Shown: positions 47,340 to 57,611 of the stretch, one piece after another
How positions within the stretch are numbered: the stretch's first letter is position 1
Layout: every line of letters starts with the position of its first letter
Assembly (NCBI GenBank): GCA_000827495.1
Contig: KN817537.1
Span: 130,419 to 194,418, forward strand
Length of the DNA stretch: 64,000 bases
Direction of reading: 5' to 3'
Origin: Hypholoma sublateritium FD-334 SS-4
Lineage: Eukaryota; Basidiomycota; Agaricomycetes; Agaricales; Strophariaceae
Position numbers and translations under genes: made by a program
Notes under the pieces: generated by a model
The model's input: only the letters and a program-made list of their open reading frames with translations
What the model was told of the DNA's origin: nothing
Database searches by the model: none

Positions 47340-48750
47340 AGATTTATCCGAGCGGAACGTGGGCAGAGGTCCAGAACGGCATAGGACGAGTGCATGGGGT
47401 GAATACGATGACAAAGAGAAGGAACTAGGCCAAGGTGCGAGAACAACGAGAAAGGGCAAGAACAAGGAGCAGAAGCGAGGCACAGGGCAAGGACAGGGCG
47501 CAATACGCGAGGGCGAGGACAAGGTGGGAGCACAAGGTGCAAAGGTGAGGACGAGGTGCGAATGCGAGGACAAAAGAGGACAAGCTGCGAAGAGTGATGA
47601 GGAGGAACAAGGATGTCGATGAGGAGTGGACATGAGGATGTTAAATGACAAGCTGCGAGGACGAGGTGCAACATGACGATGAGCGGGGACGCAAATGGCG
47701 AGGTGCAAGGGCAAACAAGGGCATGCAATCCAGGTCTAGCGCGGCAAGTAATTGTGGCGTAAGTGGCATACGGCAGAGGCGCACAGAGACATGGTGACTG
47801 ACAATGCGGCTCTAGACCCAGCGTAAGTAGGGTAGTCGTAACCACCGCCGATGTTTGCTTCGCCGAAGTAATTTAGCAGCAAAGAGCTCTGAGTGTCACC
47901 GTCAATCGGTTGACCAACGACTGTTAGTGACATGCAGGACATAGTTACTCCCACCTGTTAGCGCAATGATACCCACCACAAAGCCCAATAACCTAGACAA
48001 AGCATTTCCGCAGTCGAGATAGTGAGAATGGACCCAACGAAAGGGACCTAAAAATTTGCGGTGAGTTGGGTGTGGTTGAGCTTGGTTGAAATCAAAGAGG
48101 AATTTTACGGACAATGTTACAGGGCCGGGGTGGCGTGCGAGGATGAGGACGAGACTCAAGAACAAGGTGCAAGGCCGAGGCGTGAGAGAGATTCGTAGCG
48201 AGAAGGCGCAAGGACGAGGAGAATCGAGGGCCCGCGGGGATCCACAGTCAGAACGGCAAGAAGTGCGGTAAAGTTGCGAGCAGGCACGCGGTCCACGTCC
48301 AGCGCGGCCAGTAATAGTTGTGTACGGAGACTGACACTGTACAGTGAAGCCACACACGGGTAGAGATCCAGTGCGGCATATGTCAGAGGTATACACCGAC
48401 ATGCTGCCAGATTGTCGACACGCCAGCGAGAGGTTGTGATATACGCGGATCCAGCACCCGCCGACGTACGACGAGGTTCAACTGACACGGTGGTGGCGTC
48501 GCGCACGAGCGTAGTCCACGTAGCAGAGGTGCATTCTGGATCAGACCCGTGATATCCACGCGCCGCCCGAGCAGACCGAGGCAAGACTCGTTCTGGGTGC
48601 CACCAACGACCGCTGAATCTTGATTGCGTGCAGAACATGGTTCCTCCCGTCTGCTAGCGCAATGATACCCACCACAAAACCCAATGACCTGGGCAAAGTA
48701 TTTTTGGTGTAGTGAGATCATATCCAATGAAAGAACCTGAAGATCTGTAG
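47340..48750. repeat. Duplicated compound repeat with purine-rich minisatellite
   Basis: Two related units of about 0.65-0.75 kb lie in direct order. Each starts with a purine-rich degenerate minisatellite built on GGACAAGGTGC/GGACGAGGTGCAA (47400-47740 and 48130-48260). Each continues with CAGCGCGGC-AGTAAT-GTTGTG, and ends in a block TTAGCGCAATGATACCCACCACAAA-CCCAATAACCT/GACCT near 47956-48000 and 48655-48695. On the minus strand both copies of the final block encode GFVVGII/ALALTGG-like residues, so a small duplicated coding exon is possible, but no family was recognised. Confidence 0.65.
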
Positions 48751-48924
48751 TGAGTTAATAGAAGTAAGCAAGAAATATGAATAAGTGAAAATGGGTTTTG
48801 ACTTGCTGGAGTGCGGATTCACGGAGAGGAGAGTCGACGAAGTACAGTAGTATATTTTCCTTCAAGCGTAAGCGTGGTTGACGGCAAGAGGCGTAACCGA
48901 GACACGTGACGACACACGAGCCCG

Positions 48925-50790
48925 GGAACTCAGGCCAGGAAAGATACATTCGGGCCTCGGCGAGGGTATTATTATTATCACCAACCACTCCGAGCTTCAA
49001 TACTACCTCAGCTTGCTCAACCAGCAGCTACCCATCGAGTGCCAGTTCGTTTCATTGCATGCGGACAGCCTCAATGCGAAGATCGTGTTGGGTACGGTGG
49101 GCAACCGCGACGAGGCGGTTTAGTGGCTTGGGTACACATACCTGTACGTATTTTCACGCGCGGCTTATCTTCGTTATCTTTTCTGACTTGTTTATTTCGC
49201 TAGGTACGTTCAAGGTACGTTCATATGCTCTAATCGCCAGCGCTCTATGGCACCGACTACAAGGAGGATGACGAGGGGTTGATGCAGAGGCGGGCTGATA
49301 TTGCGCACTCGGCCGCAGTGCTCCTCGAAAAGTGCCAGCTTATCAAGTACGAGTGGGCCACAGGCCAATTCACGAGCAACGGAGCTCGGCCGCATCGCGT
49401 CGCACTACTCCGTGACGTACAGCTCGGTGATGGTCTAGCACCTGCGCCCGACGATGTTGACGCCCGAGCTGTTCTGCGTGTTCGCGCTGTTGAACGAGTT
49501 AGCCTTATATGGTCTTCATAAATCTGACAGATCCTCAGGATTTGTCCTCGTGCCGATATAGTTTTTGTCCAGCAATCCGCCAGCCGGTAAGTTGCTCCTT
49601 TTCGACCATCAATTGGCGTTGGTCCCTTACATTGTTGTATAGTATCCTTCACTCTATGTTCGAGATCTGCCTCAGGCGTGGATGGGCTACTCCGGCAACG
49701 GCCGCTGTCGACCTTTGCAAGATGTTCGAGAAGCGAATGTTTGTCTTCATTTGCTATTAGGAAAGCTGGATACTAACCATTGATTCGTAGGTGGGGTTCG
49801 ATGACGCCACTTCGTCAATTCAAGGGTGTGCCGCCGGAAGTCGTCTACAAGGCCGAAGGTGAAAGCAATTCGTATGCTCTTTCGTTTCCTTTGCTATATC
49901 TGTGCTAATTCTATGTATATTATAGCCGTGGTATCGCTACTTCGATCTGACGCCCGAAATTGGCGAGCTGAGCGGTATTCCCAACGCCGGCCGTCTCGTT
50001 CATCAGTTAGTGCACAATTTCCCAAAGCTCTAGTAAGTTTTCACGACTCCTGTTGTCGCCTTCAACGCTGACCACCTTCGATAGACTTCAAGCTCAACTG
50101 CAGCCCATCACGCGCTCGCTTCTGCGAATATGACCGACTACCGTTGGGACGAGAAAATCCACGGAACCGCGGAAACCTTCTTTATTCTCGTCGACGCCGT
50201 CGACGGCGAGGTTATCGTTTTCCACAACACATTCGTTCTTCGCCAGCGATACGCCGAAGACGAACACAGTGTTTCTATCACCGTCCCCATGCTCCTGCCA
50301 GTCCCGCCCAACTACTACATTCCGTCATCTCGGATCGTTGGCTACACGCCGAGACCCGCCTCCCTATCTCCTTCAAGCACCTGACCTTGCCGAAGAAGTT
50401 CCCCAAGCCCAGGCCTCTCCTTGACTTTCAAGCGCTCACCCTATCGGCGCTCCATAGCAAAGAGTTCGAGGCGCTGTACTCCAACTCCATCCAGACCTTC
50501 AAGACGCAGGTTTTCCAGGTGCTGTACACATCTGACGAGAACGTCTTCATTGGCGCACCGACCGGCAGCGGGAAGATGATCGCGGCTGAGTTTGCGTTCC
50601 TCCGCCCCATCCACATCCAGTCGTTCACCATCAGCCACTTCCCGTTGTTGATGATCGCCATGTCCAAGCCGGCGTATCTCGCAATCAAGGAATGCTCTCC
50701 CTCAAAACCGGTTATCACCTTTGTTCCTTCGCGAAGGCAATGTCGCCTCACGGTCAACAATTTCCTCACCCACTGCTCCAGACAACCAGC
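48925..50790 (+). pseudogene. Truncated pseudogene of the U5 snRNP helicase Brr2
   Basis: Blocks in the order of Brr2 (Ski2-like RNA helicase that unwinds U4/U6) are scattered over three frames: [19 protein letters not shown] (48985), YVRSYALIASALWH then EDDEGLMQRRADIAHSAAVLLEKCQL (49260), FEICLRRGWATPATAAVDLCKMFEKRM (49650), LRQFKGVPPEVVYKAEG (49810), DLTPEIGELSGIPNAGRLVHQ (49935), RWDEKIHGTAETFFILVD (50140), RWLHAETRLPISFKHL (50335) and FIGAPTGSGK (50550), then SKPVITFVPSRRQCRLT (50700). Both ends are missing, frameshifts are numerous, the second-cassette Walker A Thr is Met, and DNA between motif I and the following RecA2 segment is deleted. Intron-like spacers remain between blocks, so this is a DNA-level duplicate, not a retrocopy. 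Confidence 0.85.
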
Positions 50791-50868
50791 CCAACATGCA
50801 AATTCAACACATAGTTTCCACATCACCTTGCCAAGCTTCGTTGGGGGTCCCAAGTTCCTTGACGACAC

Positions 50869-52132
50869 TCACCCTCCACTGGTTGATGGACACCTCTTGT
50901 CATTGTGGATCTGCCGATCTGAACGCTTATCGACCAAGTGCGTGCCTAGGAGAGTCAAACCATCAAGGTCGTCCTGCTGCCCTTGCGCCTGCTGGTCTTG
51001 CTCACCTTGGCCACTATACTGTTTGGCCCGTTTGGACGTTGTAGGGGGGCCTTGCGCCCCGGCAGTTCGCTTCGATCGGCGTCGCGCTTCAGTTGGTGCT
51101 CGGCTAGAATGACTGAGTAAGCTGCGTGTTGATGGCGGCGCGTTTGCCAGCCAATCCGACGGGAGTTCCAGCACTTGCGTCCAGCGGAGGAAGAGAATTG
51201 CCGCCTTTAGCGCCATATCCGATAGTTCTTCGATATGTGCGTTTGTCTCCAGGAACTTATTGTACACTTCAAAATCCCGCTGCATCGCCGACAGCTTTTT
51301 CCCAGCATTATAGATCACATAGTGAGGGAGAAGATGGGATGTTATGACAGGGAGTGTGTTATAAGGAAAGGGGTGAACTTCAAAGTCTTCAGCATTGGTC
51401 CCTGTGCTATCCTCTACCTTTCGACGGAAGATGCCCACTCCCTCCATGTAAGGGGGGACGAGCATGTGATATTCAAAAGTACGAGTCTGAGAACCAGAAT
51501 TGTCAGATGATCCCCAAAACAGAGCTGGACCCACTCTACCTGGGCATCGGGGTCATCTGGTTTATATGGCAATGGCGCGTTCATGTTATGCCTCATGTAT
51601 TGCTCAATGATTTCCTGTGTCGGGAGGAAGAGGAGGCCCTTGTTATCGAACAGATAGTGCAGTCTCGGACCGACTGGACGGCCCAAATGATTATTTAAGC
51701 ACTCGGACGTGAAAGCGACGGAGGCATTGGGCTTACGAATGCAGATGTTATACCGCGTATGCAAATTCAGCGTATATCGAGGCATGCCCCAATAATACAC
51801 CAGATAGTCGAGCTGATGACAGTCGGTTGAGAAAGTAGGACCGAGAAGTGGCCAATTACCGCAGCGTCTGGTTCCTTCTTTCCGATTACATGGCAATACT
51901 CGATCACGCTTGAACGAGAGACGCGTTCGATGAGACAGACTGCTCCGGCTGTACGGACGACCTTCCTCTTCTGCGCATAAGGAGTTCTTTCCTGCTTAAT
52001 CCTTTCCGAGGGAGTAGTCTTGATAGAGGCGCCGGTTGGTCGGCGCTCGCGAGGTTCGTAACTGTAAGTGGGATCATCCACTTCGTCGTCCACCACCTCT
52101 GCATCGCTGAGGATTTCGTTATCAGAGTCCAT
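50869..52132 (-). CDS. HNH-nuclease domain protein
   Basis: Three exons: 52132-51860, 51812-51540 and 51486-50869 (387 aa). An acidic start (MDSDNEILSDAEVVDDEVDD) leads to an HNH-type core: a first His in IEYCHVIGKKEPDAA, Asn in LHTRYNI and the last His in LHYLFDNKG, spread over exons 1-2. The rest is helical with a basic, Gln-rich tail (EARRRSKRTAGAQ, TSKRAKQ) that could be a nuclear signal. Agaricomycetes contain many copies of such HNH proteins with no assigned role; some behave like selfish or genome-defence genes (inference). The two introns are 47 and 53 nt. Its upstream side abuts an orphan DUF6534 exon and its 3' end abuts the Brr2 relic. Confidence 0.75.
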
Positions 52133-52236
52133 CTGTTGTCGCTCTATAGTGGAGGAGGGAATAAAGGCTGGAATGGAGGAATAGAGCTGATAAGTACCTC
52201 GGGTGTATTTGAATTTTGGAGTGTAGTAGCAGTTAC

Positions 52237-52324
52237 TGTTCAGTGTTCCAACCGTCAACCGTACAATTCTGGAGGCAACTTTATGTGTTTGAGCGGCAGA
52301 AACACTTTGTAGTAGTTTTTTGAT
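52237..52324 (-). pseudogene. Orphan exon of a DUF6534 gene
   Basis: The minus strand has an AG acceptor, then IKKLLQSVSAAQTHKVASR and IVRLTVGTLN, then a GTAACT donor. It is closely similar to exon 7 of the intact DUF6534 gene (45335-45239), which reads IKKLLQGVSSVSETRKVASR. No other exon of the family is found around it. The exon ends 104 bp before the HNH start codon. Confidence 0.7.
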
Positions 52325-52369
52325 CTGGCGTGAGATGAAACGTAAGTATAAAGAATACTTTCAATCATA

Positions 52370-52411
52370 GGTCGCAGCTGGTTGCGTCACTGCAGCTGCG
52401 AAGCTGCGACC
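52370..52411. repeat. 10 bp inverted repeat hairpin
   Basis: GGTCGCAGCT (52370-52379) and AGCTGCGACC (52402-52411) are perfect reverse complements, separated by 22 bp that themselves contain CAGCTGCGA copies. Confidence 0.55.
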
Positions 52412-53201
52412 GAAATGAACGTACCGCATCTCCAGTGCATAATATTACCTATATTCGACGCAAAAACATTTACCGTATGAGCTTGAAGTGTCCAGTACAA
52501 CTTGAAGCTAAATATATATTGAATCATTGGTTATTTATCCATGAATCTGTCGGCACTTGGAGAGATTTGGATACCACTGCAATTCGACGAGGTCTTATTT
52601 TTAGAATCAGGAGGCTTGACGTTCAACATCAATCGTCGCGGCTTTCCAATGTGCAAATAAGCAAGCAAATGAGTAGAGATTTTCCTGTGTGTGCATTTTG
52701 ATAAGTTCACTTTAAAATATACATATATAATGCTACAAACAGCTTAAGCATTTGTCTAATAGTAAACACTACCAGTACGTCACAAGGTACAAGTATTCAG
52801 CCAGTAACAGTAAGTACATTGCAAGCCCTGTGACTGAAATAAAGTTGGGAGTTATTACGGAGGAGATATACCAAATATCGAAGTACACTGTCCACGAAAC
52901 TGCGCCGGTATCACCTCTATGGGATAAACATAGCAATTTAGCCTGAGAGCGCAGTGCGATGTCGAAGGAAGCAGCAAAGGTATGCAAGCAGTGAATGATA
53001 TCAAGAATGAAAGGGTAAGGTGGGAGAAAAGAATCGGCGGCGAAAACAGTGAACAGGGGTATAAATAAATAGATCCGGCAGTGGAATTAAACTTGTCGAA
53101 TTGATTTTCGGGCGCGTTGATAGGTCTCGAGGTGGCACGGATGCAATGACAGGACGCCATATGAGGGACGAAGTCCCCCAGAAACGATGGGAATAGGCCA
53201 A
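52412..53201. other. AT-rich intergenic region
   Basis: About 0.8 kb without a recognised gene, between the DUF6534 relic and the 3' end of the SH3 membrane protein. Confidence 0.45.
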
Positions 53202-55133
53202 TCAATATGCATTGAAAGCGAAAGGGCTCTCACTGGATCCAGACTCTGCGCTGTAGCTGCTCACACGCTTCGCAGCAAAGAAGGCCGGGAGGGGCTGACC
53301 GGGCTCGCGGAGGCAGTCTAGGGGGATCAAGCCTCGCGTGTGTTCTCCCCCGGTCGTCTCGACCATGGCCCAGCCGTCATCGAAGGTCTGGAGTATGCGC
53401 ACGGGGTCCCCCGGCTGAACCCGGATTTCGTCTGGCAGGTTGGGATGGAACGGGCGGCGAATGTGTTCGATTTCCGCAAATTCCCCGGCAGGCGCTTCGG
53501 GCGGGACAGGCGTAGGTGATTGATCATCGTCGAATGGATTGGTGGCAGGATTATCCGCGAACGGGTTGGCGACCAAAGGGTCCGCACCGAACGGATTCGG
53601 CACAGCAAAAATAGGTGGAGGGAACGTTGGTGGGGGTGGAATGGGGGGTATCCTGGACGGGGAGGCTACGGGGCTGAGAATGCCTGAAGCCGCGAGACTG
53701 ACTGGCCGTGAGTAGGCCGATGTGCGGTCGCCGGCGGATTCAGGAGGCTTTGGGAATGCAAAGGACTCCGACGGAGAGAAGGGCCGTACAGACATGGGCG
53801 TGCTGCCTCCGACTTCGGCAGTTTGCATACTGTCACGATGGTTGACGACCAGATACTGTGAAGAGCCGTTGGAGCCCTGGCTTCCAATGGAAAAGCGTGC
53901 TTCGTTGGCAGACGACCCAAATTGAACGATGTCAATGAGCAAGGTAGGCGCCGTGCCGTCCGCGCGCCCAACTTCGGCCATGGGAGGCAGAGGGGGGATC
54001 ACGAAGCTCGAGTCGATCGCAGGGGAATGCTGAGAGTGGTCATATGTGGTCGCGAAACTGCTGCGCGCGCTCGGGGCGCCGGGAGACAGAATTTCAGTGC
54101 TGTTCCTGTCTGCGTACGACTGCGAAGTGCGCTTGCGCGCGAACCACCACTTCTGCCTTGCCGCATTTTGACGCGCCTGCCGGCGGCGTCGCCCCAGGAA
54201 CATTATCGCGAGGAATATGAGGAGCACAGCGACGATTACGCCGACGATTATACCGGTTAGATTGTGTGGTTTCCCCGAGTTGATCGCGCCGTTACCGGAT
54301 GATGTTCCCCCAGTGGAGCCGCCGCCTGCAGTACCAGTTGAGACCGGCAGTCCATTGGCACCTATGGAGGCCGAGCCGGAAGTTTCACCGTTCGAGGACG
54401 ACGACGAAGAGCTACCGCTCGCTGCATTTGCTGTCCCCCCCACGCCGCTTACACCAGAGGAGTCAGACGTCCCATCGTCCGTACTCGAAGTTCCCCCAGA
54501 ATCTCCGCTTACCAGGTTGGTTCCGGAACCAGACGTCCCCGTACTACCAGTGCTCGACGACGTCGAGTTTCCTGAGGTAGCGATCGTTGATGTTGTTCCG
54601 GTTGAGGGATCGACGACGGAGCCCGATCCATCAGACGTAGTAGAGTTCCCTCCTGTCGCGGATGTGCTAGAGCTTCCTGTGCTTGGATCTGTGCTTGAAG
54701 TACCGGAAGACGTCGTGCCGCTGGAAGAGCTGCCGCTGGACGAACTACCAGTGGAGGAGCTGCCGCTGGATGAACTTCCGCTCGACGAACTTCCGCTGGA
54801 GGAGCTGCCGCTGGAGCTTCCACTAGATGTGCTGCCGCTAGATGAACCCCCGCTGGACGTCCCTCCACTACTACTTCCACTGCTGCTAGATGCCGTTGAA
54901 GAACTTACAGGGGCGGCAGAAGACGACTGTGTGGTAGCGGTGGAAGCGGGCGCCGAGGTTTTGGTCGAGGTAGCGGGTTCGCTTCCTCCAACAAGGATAG
55001 TGAGGAGAGGACTCAAGATAGGTATAGACGGAATTGGAATTGGCAGATTGATCAAGGAGGGGTCGCGTTCTTGGATATGCGTTCCATCAACGAGGGCGCG
55101 CGCGAGCGTAGTGTGTCGATTTTCGATGCGCAT
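53202..55133 (-). CDS. Single-pass membrane protein with Ser-rich ectodomain and cytosolic SH3 domain
   Basis: One exon encodes 643 residues from the first in-frame ATG (55133). A hydrophobic Pro/Ile-rich segment near residues 27-49 may act as signal or anchor. Residues 50-285 are a Ser/Gly/Thr low-complexity stalk made of SSSGSSSSG-type repeats, expected to be O-mannosylated. A membrane helix, GIIVGVIVAVLLIFLAIMFLG (about 293-313), is followed by an Arg stop-transfer. The cytosolic part is Ser/Pro-rich with IPPIPPPPTFPPP proline runs, three NPF motifs (NPFGAD, NPFADN, NPFDDD) that bind EH domains of endocytic proteins, and a C-terminal SH3 domain (about 564-612: EIRVQPGDPVRIL, DDGWAMVE, RGLIPLDCL). 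It resembles a wall sensor coupled to actin or endocytosis. A 5' exon with a better signal peptide may be missing. Confidence 0.8.
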   Translation of the reverse strand: MRIENRHTTLARALVDGTHIQERDPSLINLPIPIPSIPILSPLLTILVGGSEPATSTKTSAPASTATTQSSSAAPVSSSTASSSSGSSSGGTSSGGSSSGSTSSGSSSGSSSSGSSSSGSSSSGSSSTGSSSSGSSSSGTTSSGTSSTDPSTGSSSTSATGGNSTTSDGSGSVVDPSTGTTSTIATSGNSTSSSTGSTGTSGSGTNLVSGDSGGTSSTDDGTSDSSGVSGVGGTANAASGSSSSSSSNGETSGSASIGANGLPVSTGTAGGGSTGGTSSGNGAINSGKPHNLTGIIVGVIVAVLLIFLAIMFLGRRRRQARQNAARQKWWFARKRTSQSYADRNSTEILSPGAPSARSSFATTYDHSQHSPAIDSSFVIPPLPPMAEVGRADGTAPTLLIDIVQFGSSANEARFSIGSQGSNGSSQYLVVNHRDSMQTAEVGGSTPMSVRPFSPSESFAFPKPPESAGDRTSAYSRPVSLAASGILSPVASPSRIPPIPPPPTFPPPIFAVPNPFGADPLVANPFADNPATNPFDDDQSPTPVPPEAPAGEFAEIEHIRRPFHPNLPDEIRVQPGDPVRILQTFDDGWAMVETTGGEHTRGLIPLDCLREPGQPLPAFFAAKRVSSYSAESGSSESPFAFNAY

Positions 55134-57611
55134 TCCGGGAAGAGAGAAAGTGAGAAGGAGATTGAGAGAATGAATGGACCGTTGAACGAGTGTGGGCGTC
55201 TGGAAGACGGGAAGTTTTTGGCAGAAGATTCTCAAGGAGAATCGATGAGCGGCGTGGTCTGCATATGCGTGTCAGTGATAAAAGAGGCACTGTAAACTGA
55301 GGGTATCTGTCTGTTAATAAAAGCCTCGCCATTCGTTGTGCAGGTCAGCGGGTTCCAAGAGAACGTGGTATGAGAAATCAAATATAAATCCGAAGCTAGA
55401 CCAAAAGGAGGCGAATAGGGATAGGAGATGGGAATTTGTTTGTTTGACCTGGATACCTATGGGTACGCAAGCGGCACGCCATGCCGTCTCTCACTCCACT
55501 TTTGATATACGTTTCTTGTCGTTGTTAAGGCTTCTTTGAGTAAACACTAAGTTATACAACTTCGTTGTACTTACTTTGTGTTGAAAAAAGCATGTCCTTT
55601 GAAGTTGATGACGGGACAGTCTCCAGGCCTCTCAAGAACCGTCCAGTTCAATGCTTTACGGGGGTGAGACGCTTAATTAAAACTTCCGCCATCTGAACAG
55701 AGGGACATTGCATCAGTACCCAATTGCCTGACAGCGACGAGAAATTTGCGAGAAATAAAACGACCGTCGACCACAAGTCGACCACAATCGTAATATGCAC
55801 GGCCCTTGAATTGTCGCGCGTCATCAGCGCATCACAACTTCGATGTCGGACTGCTCATGACATGGCACCTATATGTTCACAAGCAGATTTTTGTGAGAGA
55901 GATTTGTAAATACCAGAGATCTATCCAGAGTCCGAGACACTACTTGTGAAAATTATCGCTCCTGGGACTCCGTCAAATATCCTCAAATATCAAGTACTTA
56001 CCAGGGCAATGTGAACAATATAGACAGCGCTTCTTCCGACACACAAAAACATCTTTTTTTCTTGTCAAGTTTACCTACGTCATTTGATATTCTGAGTGTA
56101 AGAATATTACCCAAAATTCTATACTTTCCCAGAAAATCTATGCATATCCCACCGCCATGCGTACCGCAACCGAAGCACCGCGGACTCCCACATGCAAGGC
56201 GCCGTCGAAGACTTCAGCTTTTACTTGACGTCTACGGTCATCATGGAAGCAAGTCGGACACTCGGATCGCTGACATGCCGATAGTAATCCCGCCCAAATC
56301 CCTCTGGACGATATGTTTTTATAGTTACACTCAAGTTACTCTACGGGCCTCTCAACTTCCAAAACGCCGAGCGCTTCTTCCGTGTCGCTCTTAGGAGTGA
56401 AGCTGATTATGCCGGCGTTGGTAACGGTTTGTACGGTTTCTTATTTCTCGGCGATACGATAATGAACAGAAGGCGCCAACTTTCAATAAAGCTCACGCTC
56501 ATGATTGCTATTGAACAGCCTGCCGGTCAAGGTACATTAACTTGATCATAAGCGGTTCCGTACCTTGAAGAATACGTGATATACAGCATTCTACACGTCG
56601 AATAATATTCTACGACGCAATGCACTCATTAACTTGAGTTGTGCTTACCACATTCTAAGGCCCGGGGACTTTGAACCACACGAAATATTACCGGCCCTTC
56701 CGCCATAGCGTGGAGATGACTTGCGCGAAAGACCAGACACGGCGCGGCTTTTTCAGGCCTCTGTCAATGGCATGCTCTGGCCTTTCAATCAGCTATAAGT
56801 ATATCCCTTCCAGAACGCATCTCTCTCTTGGTACTTTCCCGGACGATCAGCGCATCACGGATGTCCCCAAAATGGACACAAAAACACTGGAAATAGTTTA
56901 GCGCTTGTTCGCTTCTCACATTTTGGCTAAATTGCTCTAGATTGCTCGTCGCGGGAATGGCGTTCGTTATCAAATTCAGCCATCAGAATCAGAGAGCCGT
57001 ATGGATTGATCATGAACAGTCTATTTTCACAAGATAAATGGTATATACATAGGAGCAATTCATGTAGAGCCAAGTCTTTAATTTGTTTCGAAGGCGGTTC
57101 TAGGATAGCTACTTACTCCTGATTCCGCTTTGAGCAGGGTCAGTCTTAGAGGCAGGTTGAGCGTTGGTGACAGGAAGTTTCTCTGACCATTTCTGAGACG
57201 GTAAGTAACGACAAGGACTGTTTCGTTTATTTTCTGTCGCTTGCGGCTTCTTATAACAGCGAGCGGGGAAGTCGAAAGTGGCTCCAGAGCTAAATTATCT
57301 TATCCAGTCACGGCTCCTAACGGTATGGGCTATAGAAGAAAGTTTGACGCTCCTTCAACGTGCCTTAAGTAGCTCTGATTTCTAGGTGTCCAATAGGAGC
57401 TAGCGCCGTGATATTTAGCGCGTCGCGCCAGGTCGCGTCGCTATACTTAGTCACGTGAAATGCACATGATGAAATACGAAGTCACCCTCAAGTTGCCCTT
57501 TCAATCTGGATTCTGAACTTGACTTCCACTTTGCTTGACCTCAACTCTCATTTAGCTTTCATTGTAATTGGCCAGCCTTCACCAGACGTTTGTTTGGGAT
57601 TCAGGGGATGA
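55134..57611. other. Intergenic region
   Basis: About 2.5 kb, mostly AT-rich. Near 56330-56440 a plus-strand frame reads LLYGPLNFQNAERFFRVALRS, which looks coding-like but has no family match or clear exon context. The rest shows nothing recognisable. Confidence 0.4.

Noticed and set aside
47297..47845. A 182-codon Cys/Pro/Ser/Leu-rich minus-strand frame
   Set aside because: It arises from the degenerate purine minisatellite; no motifs and no plausible start context.
48925..50790. Brr2-like region as a working helicase gene
   Set aside because: Frameshifts, missing ends, an internal deletion and a changed Walker A make it a pseudogene.
54217..55173. A 318-codon Pro/Glu/Leu-rich frame on the plus strand
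   Set aside because: It is antisense to the Ser-rich repeats of the SH3 membrane protein; the regular repeat creates the open frame.
55133..55235. N-terminal extension of the SH3 protein to 55235
   Set aside because: It would need a TTG start; the first in-frame ATG is at 55133. A spliced upstream exon remains possible.
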